A stretch of 64,000 nt of DNA from assembly GCF_000373965.1 (NCBI RefSeq), contig NZ_KB892841.1, positions 1 to 64,000 on the forward strand, written 5' to 3'. The first letter of the stretch is position 1; every line of letters starts with the position of its first letter. The translations under genes were made by a program, and so were the position numbers. The DNA is from Uliginosibacterium gangwonense DSM 18521. Lineage in GTDB: Bacteria; Pseudomonadota; Gammaproteobacteria; Burkholderiales; Rhodocyclaceae. Positions 7,956 through 16,578 of this stretch are shown piece after piece. The notes beneath the pieces were generated by a model, which worked only from the letters and a program-made list of their open reading frames with translations, had not been told where the DNA came from and searched no databases.

Positions 7956-9022
7956 CAGCACTCCACCACGGGCACACGTTGGGCCAGGGCACAGAACAAT
8001 TCATAACTCACCGTACCTGCTGCCGTTGCCACCTCATCGGCAGGCATGCCCTCGCCCCACAAGGTGACGCTGCTGCCCACATCGGCATCGATATCGGTAA
8101 GGTCACACGCCAGCATATCCATGGAGACCCGCCCCAGGGTACGGGTGCGTTGGCCGTTGACCAGGATCGGCGTGCCGGTCGGGGCATGGCGTGGATAACC
8201 GTCGGCATAGCCACAGGCCACAGTGCCAACCCGCATCGAACGGTCCGCCGTAAAGGTGGCGCTGTAGCCCACAGCTTCACCAGCCTGAAGGCTCTGTACA
8301 CCGATGACCCGGCTGGCAAAGGTCATTACCGGGCGCAGACCGATTTGTTCGGCACTTTGCAGGTCCGGCATGGGGGAGCCGCCATACAGCATGATGCCGG
8401 GGCGCACCCATTGATGATGGGCATGGGGATAACGCAGCAGGGCTGCGGAGTTCGCCACGCTGCATGCCAGCCCGGTGGGGAGCGCCGCCGCTTCAAAACG
8501 CGCCAGTTGCGCATCAATCCCTGTGCCGTCGGCACAGGCAAAGTGCGTCATCACGCCGATCTGACCAACCTTGCCGCTGGCGCGCAAACGATTCAATACG
8601 GTAGCAAGTTGTTCTGGCACAAAACCCAGCCGGTTCATGCCGGTATTGAGCTTCACGAAAACATCCAGTGGGTGTTCCAACTCCGTCAATTCCAGCATGC
8701 GCAACTGCTCTTCGCAATGGATAGCAGAGGTGATGGAGTGAGCCGCCGCCAGCTGCAGATCGTCGTGGGCAAAGAAGCCTTCCAGCAACACGATGGGCTG
8801 GGTAAAACCGGCACCACGCAAGCTCATCGCCTCAGCCAGCTCTAGTAGGGCAAACCCATCAGCCACATCCCGGACTGCCTCTGCGCAACGCAAGAGCCCG
8901 TGCCCATAGGCATTGGCCTTGACCACCGCCAGGGCCTGGGCTTTGCCCGCCAGATTCTTGGATAAGAGGTAGTTGTGGCGAAAGGCTTGGGGATCGATAC
9001 GGGCCAGGATGGGACGAGACAT
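7955..9022 (-). CDS. alr: alanine racemase
   Basis: 355 aa. PLP-dependent conversion of L- to D-alanine for peptidoglycan. The PLP lysine is in AVVKANAYGHG (K35 from the ATG at 9022), and the second catalytic base is the Tyr in VGYSATF. A TTG three codons upstream could also start it; neither has a strong ribosome site. It is followed with a one-base overlap by radA. The 141 bp repeat copy 1 lies 139 bp upstream. Confidence 0.94.
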   Translation of the reverse strand: MSRPILARIDPQAFRHNYLLSKNLAGKAQALAVVKANAYGHGLLRCAEAVRDVADGFALLELAEAMSLRGAGFTQPIVLLEGFFAHDDLQLAAAHSITSAIHCEEQLRMLELTELEHPLDVFVKLNTGMNRLGFVPEQLATVLNRLRASGKVGQIGVMTHFACADGTGIDAQLARFEAAALPTGLACSVANSAALLRYPHAHHQWVRPGIMLYGGSPMPDLQSAEQIGLRPVMTFASRVIGVQSLQAGEAVGYSATFTADRSMRVGTVACGYADGYPRHAPTGTPILVNGQRTRTLGRVSMDMLACDLTDIDADVGSSVTLWGEGMPADEVATAAGTVSYELFCALAQRVPVVEC

Positions 9023-9161
9023 GATGTTCAATAGGTTCAGGAGATCAAGGTTCCTGGCCCGGCTGCAAGCCGTGCCCGGAACAACGGGAGGTGCACAGTG
9101 TACCCCTCCCGCCTCCTATCCGCGTCAATCATGTCAAACAATTGCTCGCCATCCCGCGGCA

Positions 9162-9302
9162 GAACCAGTTCAGAATCTGTAGCGAGAAGCCGTCAGCGGG
9201 ATGAAGAGCAGCGCAGAAACCGGAGTCTATTTGCATAGATGAGGATTTCGAGCAGCGCATGAACCCCGATCACGGCCTCGCAGTAAGATTATGAACAGGT
9301 TC
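9162..9302. repeat. 141 bp near-palindromic intergenic repeat, copy 1
   Basis: Matches 25056-25196 over exactly 141 bp without gaps; I count 20 mismatches (about 86% identity). The ends are inverted: GAACC at the left and GGTTC at the right, with extended complementarity (GCGAG/CTCGC further in), so the whole unit could fold as one long hairpin. Its right end touches the stop codon of the LysR gene at 9303. It encodes no protein and resembles a MITE or other intergenic repeat family. Confidence 0.85.
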
Positions 9303-10256
9303 TCAGGGCTGGGGCTGGCTCGAAATCTTGTTAAGCGACGAGGCAGGCATCACCACACCCTGCTCAATTTCGGAGAACAGCTTGACCGTAAATTCGGCAA
9401 AGGTCGAATGCAGGCGGGCACGGAAGCGGTCCTTGGGAACCAACACATTCAGCGAAGAATACAGGCGCGGCTCCAGCGAGACCCCCGTCAACGCATCATC
9501 CTTGCGGGCACGCAGGGCCGCACTGGCCACCAGCGCAAAACCCAGCCCCTGCTCGACCAGATGCAAAATACTGGCCAAAGACCCCAGTTCGGCGCGCCGG
9601 TTGAGTGTTTCAGGTGGCACCCCGTTATTGCGGAAAAACTCTTCGGCCAGGGCACGAATCGCAGCACCCGGGTCACGGTCAACAAATGGATAACCCTGCA
9701 GGGTTTCAGCCGTCAAGGATTTGGCCGATGCCAACTCATGCCCGCGTGGCACAACCACCAGAAGTTCATCCCGGCAAGCCAGCGAGCATTCCAGCGTCGG
9801 GTCGGCGGACTGTTTTTCCACCAAACCAACATCCAGATCATGCGCAGCCACGCGATTCTCGATGTTTTCCGAGTTCGCCACGAACACGCGGGGAATCACG
9901 CGCGGGTATTTCTTGATGAACTTGTCCAGCAGCATGGGCAGCCAATAGGCTCCAATCGTCTGGCTGGTGCCGATGGTGATCACCCCGGTCAGCTCATCGG
10001 TCAATTCCGCGATCCGGGTTTCCATCTCATCAGACAAGCCCAGGATACGGTCTGCGTAAGCAAACACGATATCCCCGGCGGGAGTCAGGGTCACCTTGCC
10101 ATGGCCACGGTCCAGCAAGCGGGTGTTGAATTGTTCTTCCAACTGCTTGATCTGGAAAGTCACTGCGGGCTGCGTCATGTACAACGTTTCAGCTGCACGC
10201 GTAAAAGACCCGAGTTTGGCGACGGCGTGAAACACCTGCAATCTGCGATCAGCCAT
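9303..10256 (-). CDS. LysR-family transcriptional regulator (CbbR/CysB-like)
   Basis: 317 aa. The N-terminal winged helix-turn-helix covers about residues 1-60 (FHAVAKLGSFTRAAETLYMTQPA pattern), followed by a periplasmic-binding-like effector domain from about 90. The close TQPAVTFQIKQLE helix resembles CbbR-type regulators, but no carbon-fixation genes are nearby and the target is unknown. It is divergent from lplT, with an AT-rich palindrome just upstream that is a candidate autoregulatory site. Its stop codon abuts repeat copy 1. Confidence 0.85.
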   Translation of the reverse strand: MADRRLQVFHAVAKLGSFTRAAETLYMTQPAVTFQIKQLEEQFNTRLLDRGHGKVTLTPAGDIVFAYADRILGLSDEMETRIAELTDELTGVITIGTSQTIGAYWLPMLLDKFIKKYPRVIPRVFVANSENIENRVAAHDLDVGLVEKQSADPTLECSLACRDELLVVVPRGHELASAKSLTAETLQGYPFVDRDPGAAIRALAEEFFRNNGVPPETLNRRAELGSLASILHLVEQGLGFALVASAALRARKDDALTGVSLEPRLYSSLNVLVPKDRFRARLHSTFAEFTVKLFSEIEQGVVMPASSLNKISSQPQP

Positions 10257-10267
10257 TTCCTAGCTCC

Positions 10268-10287
10268 TGATAAATGATATTTATCAA
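10268..10287. promoter_or_regulatory. AT-rich palindromic operator upstream of the LysR gene
   Basis: TGATAAAT-gat-ATTTATCA (10268-10286) is a perfect 8 bp inverted repeat, 12 bp upstream of the LysR start. LysR regulators commonly bind such T-N11-A dyads next to their own gene. The overlapping minus-strand TTGATAAATATCAT (10274-10287) also matches the FNR consensus TTGAT-N4-ATCAA at 9 of 10 positions, so an FNR repressor site cannot be excluded. Confidence 0.5.
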
Positions 10288-10427
10288 ATTGTACACTCAC
10301 GTTTACTGCGGCGTCGATGCCAATCGTCAAGTGATACGCAAGATTCGAACCGGCATGCCCCAAGGAGTATGGTATAAACGCGAACATTACGAACTGATTC
10401 CCTTGGTTCGATACACAGAGAATCCCG

Positions 10428-11687
10428 ATGGGCGCTGGTTTCTATATTGTAATGTTGGCGCAGTTTTTCTCCGCGCTGGCAGACAACGCATTGTTGATAG
10501 CCGCTATTTACATCCTGCAACAATCTGGGGTTCCAGATCAGGCTCCACTGCTGAAGTTTTTCTTCACCGTCCCCTACGTAGTATTAGCGGCTTTTGTGGG
10601 CGCGTTTGCTGACTCCATGCCCAAAGGGCGGGTGATGCTCATCAGCAATACCATCAAAGTGGTCGGCTGCACCACCATGCTCTTTGGCATGCCCCCTTTG
10701 CTGGCCTGCGGCATCGTCGGCCTAGGTGCTGCGGCCTATTCCCCAGCCAAGTACGGCATCCTGACCGAAATGCTGCCGCACTCCAAACTGGTGGTGGCCA
10801 ACAGCTGGATTGAGGGGATGACGGTAGGTGCCATCATTTTCGGAACCCTGCTCGGCGGCATCCTGATCCGCCCTGATCTGGCGGCCCACATCGTCAACCT
10901 GGGGCTGCCGCTGCTGAGTACCGATATCGCCAGCGTGGCCCACGTTGCCACCCTGATCGTGGTGGGACTGTATGCCATGGCGGCGTTTTTCAACCTGTAT
11001 GTGCCGGAAACCGGCGTTGACCATAAGCCACTCAAGAGCAACCCCTTGTTCCTGGTGCATGAATTCGCGCACTGCGTAACGCTGCTCTGGCGCGACAAGC
11101 TTGGGCAGATCTCGCTGGGCGTCACCACCCTGTTCTGGGGCGCAGGCGCCACCTTACAGTTCCTGGTGCTCAAGTGGGCGGAACACAATCTGTCGCTCAA
11201 CCTGTCGGCTGCCACCAAAATGCAGGGCATCGTCGCCGTGGGGGTGACGATCGGCTCGATCCTCGCAGCCAAATTCATCACCCTGCGCAGGTCCGTCAAG
11301 GTGATCCCGCTTGGGATCGTCATGGGGCTGCTCATCAACGCCATGATCTTCATCCACAACAGCTATCTGGCCATGCTCCTGATGGTAGTGGTGGGCGCAC
11401 TTTCTGGCTTCTTCGTGGTGCCGATGAATGCCCTGCTGCAACATCGTGGGCACGTGCTGATGGGCGCGGGTCACTCCATTGCAGTGCAGAACTTCAATGA
11501 AAACCTCAGCATCCTGGCCATGACCTACCTGTACTACCTGCTGCTGCGCTGGAATCTGCCCATCGAAATGGTCATTGCGCTATTCGGCCTCTTCACCGCC
11601 GCTGCGATGTACCTGATCAAACGGCGCCATGATGCCAACCAGCGCGAGTTCGACTCCATCGCACTACTCGAAGACAAGCATCACTGA
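10428..11687 (+). CDS. lplT: lysophospholipid transporter LplT
   Basis: 419 aa MFS-type inner-membrane protein with about 12 hydrophobic segments. The LplT family flips lysophospholipids, chiefly lyso-PE, to the cytoplasmic face for re-acylation. The start MLAQFFSALADNALL and the segment AAYSPAKYGILTEMLP are characteristic of the LplT family. In enterobacteria lplT is followed by aas; here no acyltransferase gene is adjacent. The start region lacks a clear ribosome site, so the true start could differ by a few codons. Confidence 0.9.
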   Translation: MGAGFYIVMLAQFFSALADNALLIAAIYILQQSGVPDQAPLLKFFFTVPYVVLAAFVGAFADSMPKGRVMLISNTIKVVGCTTMLFGMPPLLACGIVGLGAAAYSPAKYGILTEMLPHSKLVVANSWIEGMTVGAIIFGTLLGGILIRPDLAAHIVNLGLPLLSTDIASVAHVATLIVVGLYAMAAFFNLYVPETGVDHKPLKSNPLFLVHEFAHCVTLLWRDKLGQISLGVTTLFWGAGATLQFLVLKWAEHNLSLNLSAATKMQGIVAVGVTIGSILAAKFITLRRSVKVIPLGIVMGLLINAMIFIHNSYLAMLLMVVVGALSGFFVVPMNALLQHRGHVLMGAGHSIAVQNFNENLSILAMTYLYYLLLRWNLPIEMVIALFGLFTAAAMYLIKRRHDANQREFDSIALLEDKHH

Positions 11688-11703
11688 CATCCACACCACG
11701 GCA

Positions 11704-11727
11704 AAGGCGCTGCTTGTTCAGCGCCTT
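11704..11727. terminator. hairpin between lplT and the convergent DUF2164 gene
   Basis: AAGGCGCTG-cttgtt-CAGCGCCTT is a perfect 9 bp stem that overlaps the stop codon of the minus-strand gene. It lacks a T run on the plus side, so it may be a weak terminator only. Confidence 0.45.
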
Positions 11728-11981
11728 GCGCCCCGCTTACGCCAATAGGCAAATTCGTCCTCGTGACACTCGATGTCCAGCTCCATCACACGGGCCTGGA
11801 GTGCGCTTTGGGCGTCGGCAATCGCCTGATTGTAGAGACTGGGGCCGATTTCCTGGATAAAGTAATCCAGCAGCGCCCCCGCCTGCAGATTGCCCAGCGG
11901 CTCATCAAAGTTTTCCGAAAAATAGCGTTGCATCGACTCAATTGCCGCTGCGCGGGCTTCCTTGCTCAACTCGATCGCCAT
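11718..11981 (-). CDS. DUF2164 family protein
   Basis: 87 aa, small soluble and rather acidic. The pattern of ELSKEARAAAIESMQ followed by GALLDYFIQEIGPSLYNQAIADA matches the DUF2164 family as I know it. No function is established. It lies 11 bp after the UDG gene on the same strand and is likely cotranscribed with tsaB-rimI-udg. Confidence 0.8.
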   Translation of the reverse strand: MAIELSKEARAAAIESMQRYFSENFDEPLGNLQAGALLDYFIQEIGPSLYNQAIADAQSALQARVMELDIECHEDEFAYWRKRGARR

Positions 11982-11992
11982 CGCCTCAATCC

Positions 11993-12796
11993 TTAATTCT
12001 TTTTGAGTGCCTGCATCTGGTCGACCGCAAAACAGAGGTCTTCCCAGGCTTTGTGCTTATCTTCCAGATTGCGCAGCAGATAAGCGGGGTGATAGGTCAC
12101 CACAACAGGAATGCCGTGGCGGTCAAACACCCGGCCACGGGCGGAACTGATCTTGATTTCTGCATTCAGCAAGGTCTGCGCAGCCGGGCGCCCCAAAGCC
12201 ACGATCAGGCGGGGCTTGATCAATTCGATCTGACGTTCGAGGTAGGGATGGCAGGCCGCAATCTCGCCTGCTTCCGGGGTACGATTCCCCGGAGGACGAC
12301 ACTTCACCGAGTTGGCGATATACACATCCTGACCACGTTGCAAGCCGATGCTGCCGAGCATGGCATCCAGCAGCTTGCCAGCCTGCCCCACAAAGGGCTC
12401 GCCGCGTTCGTCTTCCTCTGCGCCCGGCCCCTCGCCTACAAAGAGCCAATCCGCCTCACGGTCACCCACGCCGAACACCGTCTGCTTGCGCGCCTTGCAC
12501 AAACCGCAGGCACGACAATCTTTGACGGCTTGATCCAGTTCCTCCCAGCCCATATGGGCCAGACCAGATCCTTTCGCAGCGGCATCCCTTGGGGCAGGCG
12601 TTGCGGCCGGCGCACTGACCGCTTCCAGAACAGTCTGCGCCACCCGGCTGACCGCCTGGGCAATCGGCACTGGCGGTGCCGGACGCGGATCAGCCACCGG
12701 CGTCACGAGTTCGGGCTCAGCCGCATGCTCCGCCCCACGTAGATGCCAGAGCGGGGCAAGCCCCATTTCAGCCAGAATCTGTTCGCGGCGGCTCAC
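11993..12796 (-). CDS. uracil-DNA glycosylase, family 4 (Fe-S type)
   Basis: 267 aa from a GTG start. Removes uracil from DNA. The C-terminal ~190 residues are a family 4 UDG: motif 1 GEGPGAEED (121-129), the family ligands CxxC (C94, C97) plus C166 in VKCRPPGNR and C182 in ACHPYL for a [4Fe-4S] cluster, and motif HPAYLLR near the end. The N-terminal ~80 residues are Ala/Pro-rich and low complexity, common in proteobacterial members. The GTG overlaps the rimI stop by 4 bases. Confidence 0.9.
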   Translation of the reverse strand: MSRREQILAEMGLAPLWHLRGAEHAAEPELVTPVADPRPAPPVPIAQAVSRVAQTVLEAVSAPAATPAPRDAAAKGSGLAHMGWEELDQAVKDCRACGLCKARKQTVFGVGDREADWLFVGEGPGAEEDERGEPFVGQAGKLLDAMLGSIGLQRGQDVYIANSVKCRPPGNRTPEAGEIAACHPYLERQIELIKPRLIVALGRPAAQTLLNAEIKISSARGRVFDRHGIPVVVTYHPAYLLRNLEDKHKAWEDLCFAVDQMQALKKN

Positions 12797-13239
12797 AGCT
12801 CGCTCCTCATCACCAGGGCATCCTCCCGCCCTTGCGCAGCGGGGTAATAGCCCTTGCGCAGACCGATCTGCTCAAAGCCACGGCGCCGATAAAAATCCAA
12901 GGCATGCACATTGGAGGGGCGCACTTCCAGAAACATGCTGGCGGCTCCGTTTTGCACGGCCACTTTTTTGAGGTGGGCCAGCAGGCAATCGCCCTGCCCC
13001 TGCTTTTGCCACTGCGGCAGAATGCTGATATTCAGCAGATGGGCTTCATTAATCACCAGCATCAGCACCGCATAGCCGATGGTTTCTGCGCCACATCGCA
13101 TCACCCAACTGCTGTAACCAGCCGAGAGGGCATCACGAAAATTGTTGAGGCTCCAGGGGAAAGGGTAAATTTCCCGCTCCTGCTCGGCCACCCAGAGCAG
13201 GTCATCTTCACGCATCGGGGTGAAGTTGGGCGCACTCAC
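12793..13239 (-). CDS. rimI: ribosomal protein S18 N-alpha-acetyltransferase RimI
   Basis: 148 aa GNAT acetyltransferase. The acetyl-CoA loop region QKQGQGDCLLAHL, the LEVRPSNVHALDFYRRRGF signature and the GYYP motif are typical for RimI, which acetylates the N-terminus of S18. It starts with GTG, overlapping the tsaB stop by 4 bases, and overlaps the UDG start by 4 bases. The tsaB-rimI linkage is common in proteobacteria. Confidence 0.92.
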   Translation of the reverse strand: MSAPNFTPMREDDLLWVAEQEREIYPFPWSLNNFRDALSAGYSSWVMRCGAETIGYAVLMLVINEAHLLNISILPQWQKQGQGDCLLAHLKKVAVQNGAASMFLEVRPSNVHALDFYRRRGFEQIGLRKGYYPAAQGREDALVMRSEL

Positions 13240-13913
13240 GCCTTACCCCCTGCCGCCAGACGTTCGGCCACGGTCAAGGCAACACGATCCCGCACGTAGA
13301 GCGGGGCTGCTTCGGCCGCATCCACCCAATTCGTGGAACCCGCCAGACGTGCCACCGCTGCCGCACCGGGCACCGCGTTGGCGTCCTGTACCACAATCTT
13401 GTCAGCCAACGCAGCAACGCATTCTGGATAGACCCGGAACGCGGTACCCACCCCCACCCAACCCGCTTGTGCAGGTACAGGCATGGCAGAGGGCACGACA
13501 CAGACAGGCGCCAGATCGGTCTGCCAGCCCTGTTCGCCGCGCACATAGCGGGCCACGTAGACCTCGCTCATCCGCGCATCCATGGCGCAGTACACCTGGG
13601 AGGCATCACAACCTTCCGCCAGCGCCAGCAGGCTATCAACAGGCGCGACAGGCAGCCCCAGACCGACCGCCAGCCCCTGGGCCACGCTACAGGCCAGGCG
13701 CACCCCGGTAAAGGCGCCGGGGCCACGGCCAAAGGCAATTACGTCCAGCTCTGCCAGACGGACTTTGTGCCTAGCGAGCAGCTCGCGCACCAAGGGCAAC
13801 AATCCGGCCGAATGCGCAGGGGGGCTCACCAAGGTTTGCGAGTGCAACTCGCCATCGCACAGCAAGGCGACCGAAGCGATCTCGCAGGAGGTTTCGAGGG
13901 CTAGAATTTTCAT
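13236..13913 (-). CDS. tsaB: tRNA threonylcarbamoyladenosine protein TsaB
   Basis: 225 aa. ASKHA-fold partner of TsaD in forming t6A37 in ANN-decoding tRNAs. The N-terminal ILALETSCEIASVALL and the GRGPGAFTGVRLA motif (around 62-74) are diagnostic. It heads a tight run with rimI, UDG and DUF2164, each overlapping or nearly so. Confidence 0.93.
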   Translation of the reverse strand: MKILALETSCEIASVALLCDGELHSQTLVSPPAHSAGLLPLVRELLARHKVRLAELDVIAFGRGPGAFTGVRLACSVAQGLAVGLGLPVAPVDSLLALAEGCDASQVYCAMDARMSEVYVARYVRGEQGWQTDLAPVCVVPSAMPVPAQAGWVGVGTAFRVYPECVAALADKIVVQDANAVPGAAAVARLAGSTNWVDAAEAAPLYVRDRVALTVAERLAAGGKA

Positions 13914-13957
13914 GGGTCGGCCATTTTAGCGCAGAGCGGGGATGGCCGTGCCGACCC

Positions 13958-14410
13958 TCACACAAAACTGGCTGAAATCACCGCCCGCAATTCGGTACCC
14001 AGCTTGCCATCACGTTCGCGGTACTGGAACCACCACAGTGCCCCCTTACGCACGGCAAATTCCTTTTTCTCGCTATCGAGCAGCAAGGCTGCGGCCTCGC
14101 CCAAAGCGGGTTGGTGACCCACCAGCAACACCGCATCACGCGAGCTGGGCCAATCTGCGGCAGTCAGCAGATTCCCCCCGCGCGCGCTGATGCCGATTTC
14201 GGGGCATAGCTCATACTCGCGCCGCCATGCTTCAATAGTTTGACGTGTGCGCACCGTCGGGCTGACCAGGATGCGCAAGCGGCGTGGCGCATGGGCATCC
14301 AGCCAGCGCGCCACAGCCTTGGCCTGTTCGCGGCCATGCGGAGTCAGGGTACGGGTGGCATCGGGAATACCAGGAGCCGCTTCGGCATGTCGCCACAACA
14401 AAAGATCCAT
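13958..14410 (-). CDS. sixA: phosphohistidine phosphatase SixA
   Basis: 150 aa histidine phosphatase. The catalytic RHAEA motif lies at residues 7-11 and the second histidine in LLVGHQPALGE. SixA removes phosphate from phosphohistidine in HPt domains or the nitrogen PTS. The ATG at 14410 overlaps the stop of the CYTH-CHAD gene by one base (TGATG) and has GGAG 7 bp upstream. The pairing with a CHAD protein suggests a shared phosphate or polyphosphate theme (inference). Confidence 0.88.
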   Translation of the reverse strand: MDLLLWRHAEAAPGIPDATRTLTPHGREQAKAVARWLDAHAPRRLRILVSPTVRTRQTIEAWRREYELCPEIGISARGGNLLTAADWPSSRDAVLLVGHQPALGEAAALLLDSEKKEFAVRKGALWWFQYRERDGKLGTELRAVISASFV

Positions 14411-15966
14411 CAACTGTCTCCGTGATGAGGGGCCGCCACACTCTGGCTCCCCTTGTGTATTGATTTATCCAGCTTTCGCCAAGGCGCACGGGCTTCGAGC
14501 AGCCGGGCCGAACGCTCCAGTACGGCCTGCCGTAAGGCTGCCGCCTGGGGCGCATGCCAACCACGCACAAATCCCCCCGCTTCGCGCAGGGCAGGCTGTT
14601 TGTCGCCCCAGGCATGGAAGTAGACCTGGGCAACCTCCAGATCATTCAGATGCCCCAGATCGTCTTGCAGGCTTGAGAGCTGCTTGAGGTACTCCACCAC
14701 GGTTTTTTGTACCATCAACGGGGCAAAGAATTCCAGGGCATAGCGCATACGCTTGAAGCCGATGCGCAATTTATGCAAAGCCACCGGACCAGGGTCAGCC
14801 ACCGCTTGAGCCAGACGCACCCGCAGGCGTTTGCGCAGGCGGCGCAGGCAGGCATGGGCGAATATCACCAGGGACTGCCCCGCCCCCACATCGGCCAAAC
14901 CATTCAGTTCCTGCGCAAATTTGAGCAAAGGGGCGCCGCAATTGCTCTGGCGCATCTGCTCCCGCGCAACACGCTTGGCGCCCTGCCGGGCCTGATCACA
15001 GCACACCTGCAAAGCCAGCAACGCATCGTCATCCGGGCTATCTGCCACAACAGGTGCGACCACCGAAGCCAGCAACACATCCATATCCCTCGCCACTCCC
15101 ATTCCATTGGCCAAACGGGTCAGCACCTCCGTCCATTCACTGACGAATTGGGCTGGCAGCGCTTTGGCAAACACCCGGACCAGGGTGCGCAGGCGGCGCA
15201 ACGACACTCGCATCTGATGCACATAATCGGGGGCATCCAGATTCAAGGCCCCCCAGGTGTTGGCCTGCCAGGCCTGTAGAATCTGAAAGCCCAAGGCTTT
15301 GAACGCCTGCACGGGGCTTTGTTGGGCATGGATGCAAGAAGGCTGGGCACGCACCGGGCGAACCGGTTCGTCACGAAAGAGCTGGTAACCGCGTGCGGCC
15401 TTACTGGGGTCGAACGGCACCACCGGCAGATCCTGCGCCAGTTCAATCGCCAGCGCCCACAGGTGGCAAGGCTCTCCATGCTCGATTTCAAGCTCCAGTT
15501 CGCAGATATCCTCTTCCCGCCCTGCGGCTTTGATCGTGCCCCGATCCACCATCGCCAAGATGCGCACCCCTTCGGCGGGCTCCAGGACAAAGGTTTCACG
15601 GTGAAAATCCGTGGAGAACAGCGGCACAATCGCTTCGCGGTGCTGCTCCAGCAAACGGCGCGGTTCATCGGCAACCGCCGAAAAATCGAATTCGCCCGAA
15701 AAGTTCTGCTCCCATTCAGGTCGGGAAGACAAGCCCCCTACCGATTCAGCAGCACATTTCACGGTTTGCAGCATCTGCTTGCCCGCTTTGCGGGTACGCA
15801 GCGCCACTTTTTTCTGTCCAAGTGCTAGATCCGGCGTGTCATAGTAAGTATTGACCAGCATCTGGATCTGCCCCAGGCGTTTGCTGCGGGCAATCAGAGG
15901 GTGTGCCAAGACCTGCGATTGAGCGCTTGGTGGAAAGACCAGCTTCAGCTCGGTTTCCTGCGCCAT
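14410..15966 (-). CDS. CYTH and CHAD domain protein (inorganic triphosphatase / polyphosphate-binding)
   Basis: 518 aa. The N-terminal ~210 residues are a CYTH domain with the ExExK signature ETELK at 4-8, as in triphosphate tunnel metalloenzymes such as E. coli YgiF. The C-terminal ~280 residues are a CHAD domain rich in conserved His, Arg and Lys (VHQMRVSLRRLRTLVRVF; LHKLRIGFKRMRYALEFF), known to bind polyphosphate. Likely a triphosphatase tied to polyphosphate granules. Translation is coupled to sixA downstream. Confidence 0.9.
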   Translation of the reverse strand: MAQETELKLVFPPSAQSQVLAHPLIARSKRLGQIQMLVNTYYDTPDLALGQKKVALRTRKAGKQMLQTVKCAAESVGGLSSRPEWEQNFSGEFDFSAVADEPRRLLEQHREAIVPLFSTDFHRETFVLEPAEGVRILAMVDRGTIKAAGREEDICELELEIEHGEPCHLWALAIELAQDLPVVPFDPSKAARGYQLFRDEPVRPVRAQPSCIHAQQSPVQAFKALGFQILQAWQANTWGALNLDAPDYVHQMRVSLRRLRTLVRVFAKALPAQFVSEWTEVLTRLANGMGVARDMDVLLASVVAPVVADSPDDDALLALQVCCDQARQGAKRVAREQMRQSNCGAPLLKFAQELNGLADVGAGQSLVIFAHACLRRLRKRLRVRLAQAVADPGPVALHKLRIGFKRMRYALEFFAPLMVQKTVVEYLKQLSSLQDDLGHLNDLEVAQVYFHAWGDKQPALREAGGFVRGWHAPQAAALRQAVLERSARLLEARAPWRKLDKSIHKGSQSVAAPHHGDS

Positions 15967-16042
15967 GGCGTTCGGTGTAAGAGTTTTACCAAACTCCGAG
16001 TTTAGACCAAATCACCTTCGCCCATCTAGCTTCAACGCACCA

Positions 16043-16522
16043 TCATCGGGCACGCCAATGCCCAGACTTGCCGCCAAGCTTCTCCAACAGGCGCACATTT
16101 TCAATGCACATGCCACGATCCACGGCCTTGCACATATCGTAAATGGTCAGCAGCGCTACGCTGGCGGCGGTGAGCGCCTCCATCTCCACGCCGGTACGCC
16201 CCACGGTTTCGGTGGTGACCTGGCAATCCACCGCAGAGGCGGCCTCATCCACCGTGAATTCCACCGCCACACGGGTCAGGCCGATGGGGTGGCAGAGCGG
16301 GATCAGGTCCCCCGTGCGCTTGGAAGCCTGGATTGCCGCGATACGGGCAATCCCCAGCACATCGCCCTTGCTGGCGTTACCCTCGCGGATCATCGCCAGG
16401 GTGGCCGCCTGCATCACAATACGCCCGCCTGCCACAGCCCGCCGGGCGGTTTCTGCCTTGGCCCCTACATCCACCATGTGGGCCTGCCCTTGGGCATCGA
16501 AATGGGTCAGTTCTTCGCTCAT
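16043..16522 (-). CDS. moaC: cyclic pyranopterin monophosphate synthase MoaC
   Basis: 159 aa. Second step of molybdenum cofactor synthesis, with MoaA, forming cPMP. Signature segments: [29 protein letters not shown] and [21 protein letters not shown], containing the conserved catalytic Lys and Asp. The frame is open much further upstream, but [12 protein letters not shown] at 16522 is the family start. No other moa gene is adjacent. It is divergent from the M48 protease gene. Confidence 0.94.
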   Translation of the reverse strand: MSEELTHFDAQGQAHMVDVGAKAETARRAVAGGRIVMQAATLAMIREGNASKGDVLGIARIAAIQASKRTGDLIPLCHPIGLTRVAVEFTVDEAASAVDCQVTTETVGRTGVEMEALTAASVALLTIYDMCKAVDRGMCIENVRLLEKLGGKSGHWRAR

Positions 16523-16544
16523 AGATCTTTTTACAATATCGTAC

Positions 16545-16572
16545 TTGTCGCGTACACAAGGGACAGTATCAT
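16545..16572 (+). promoter_or_regulatory. possible sigma-70 promoter of the M48 protease gene
   Basis: TTGTCG (16545-16550), a 16 bp spacer and TATCAT (16567-16572). The predicted start point is the A of the ATG at 16579, which would make the mRNA leaderless; no ribosome site is visible before that ATG. This is inference from hexamer similarity only. Confidence 0.4.
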
Positions 16573-16578
16573 AGCCGG

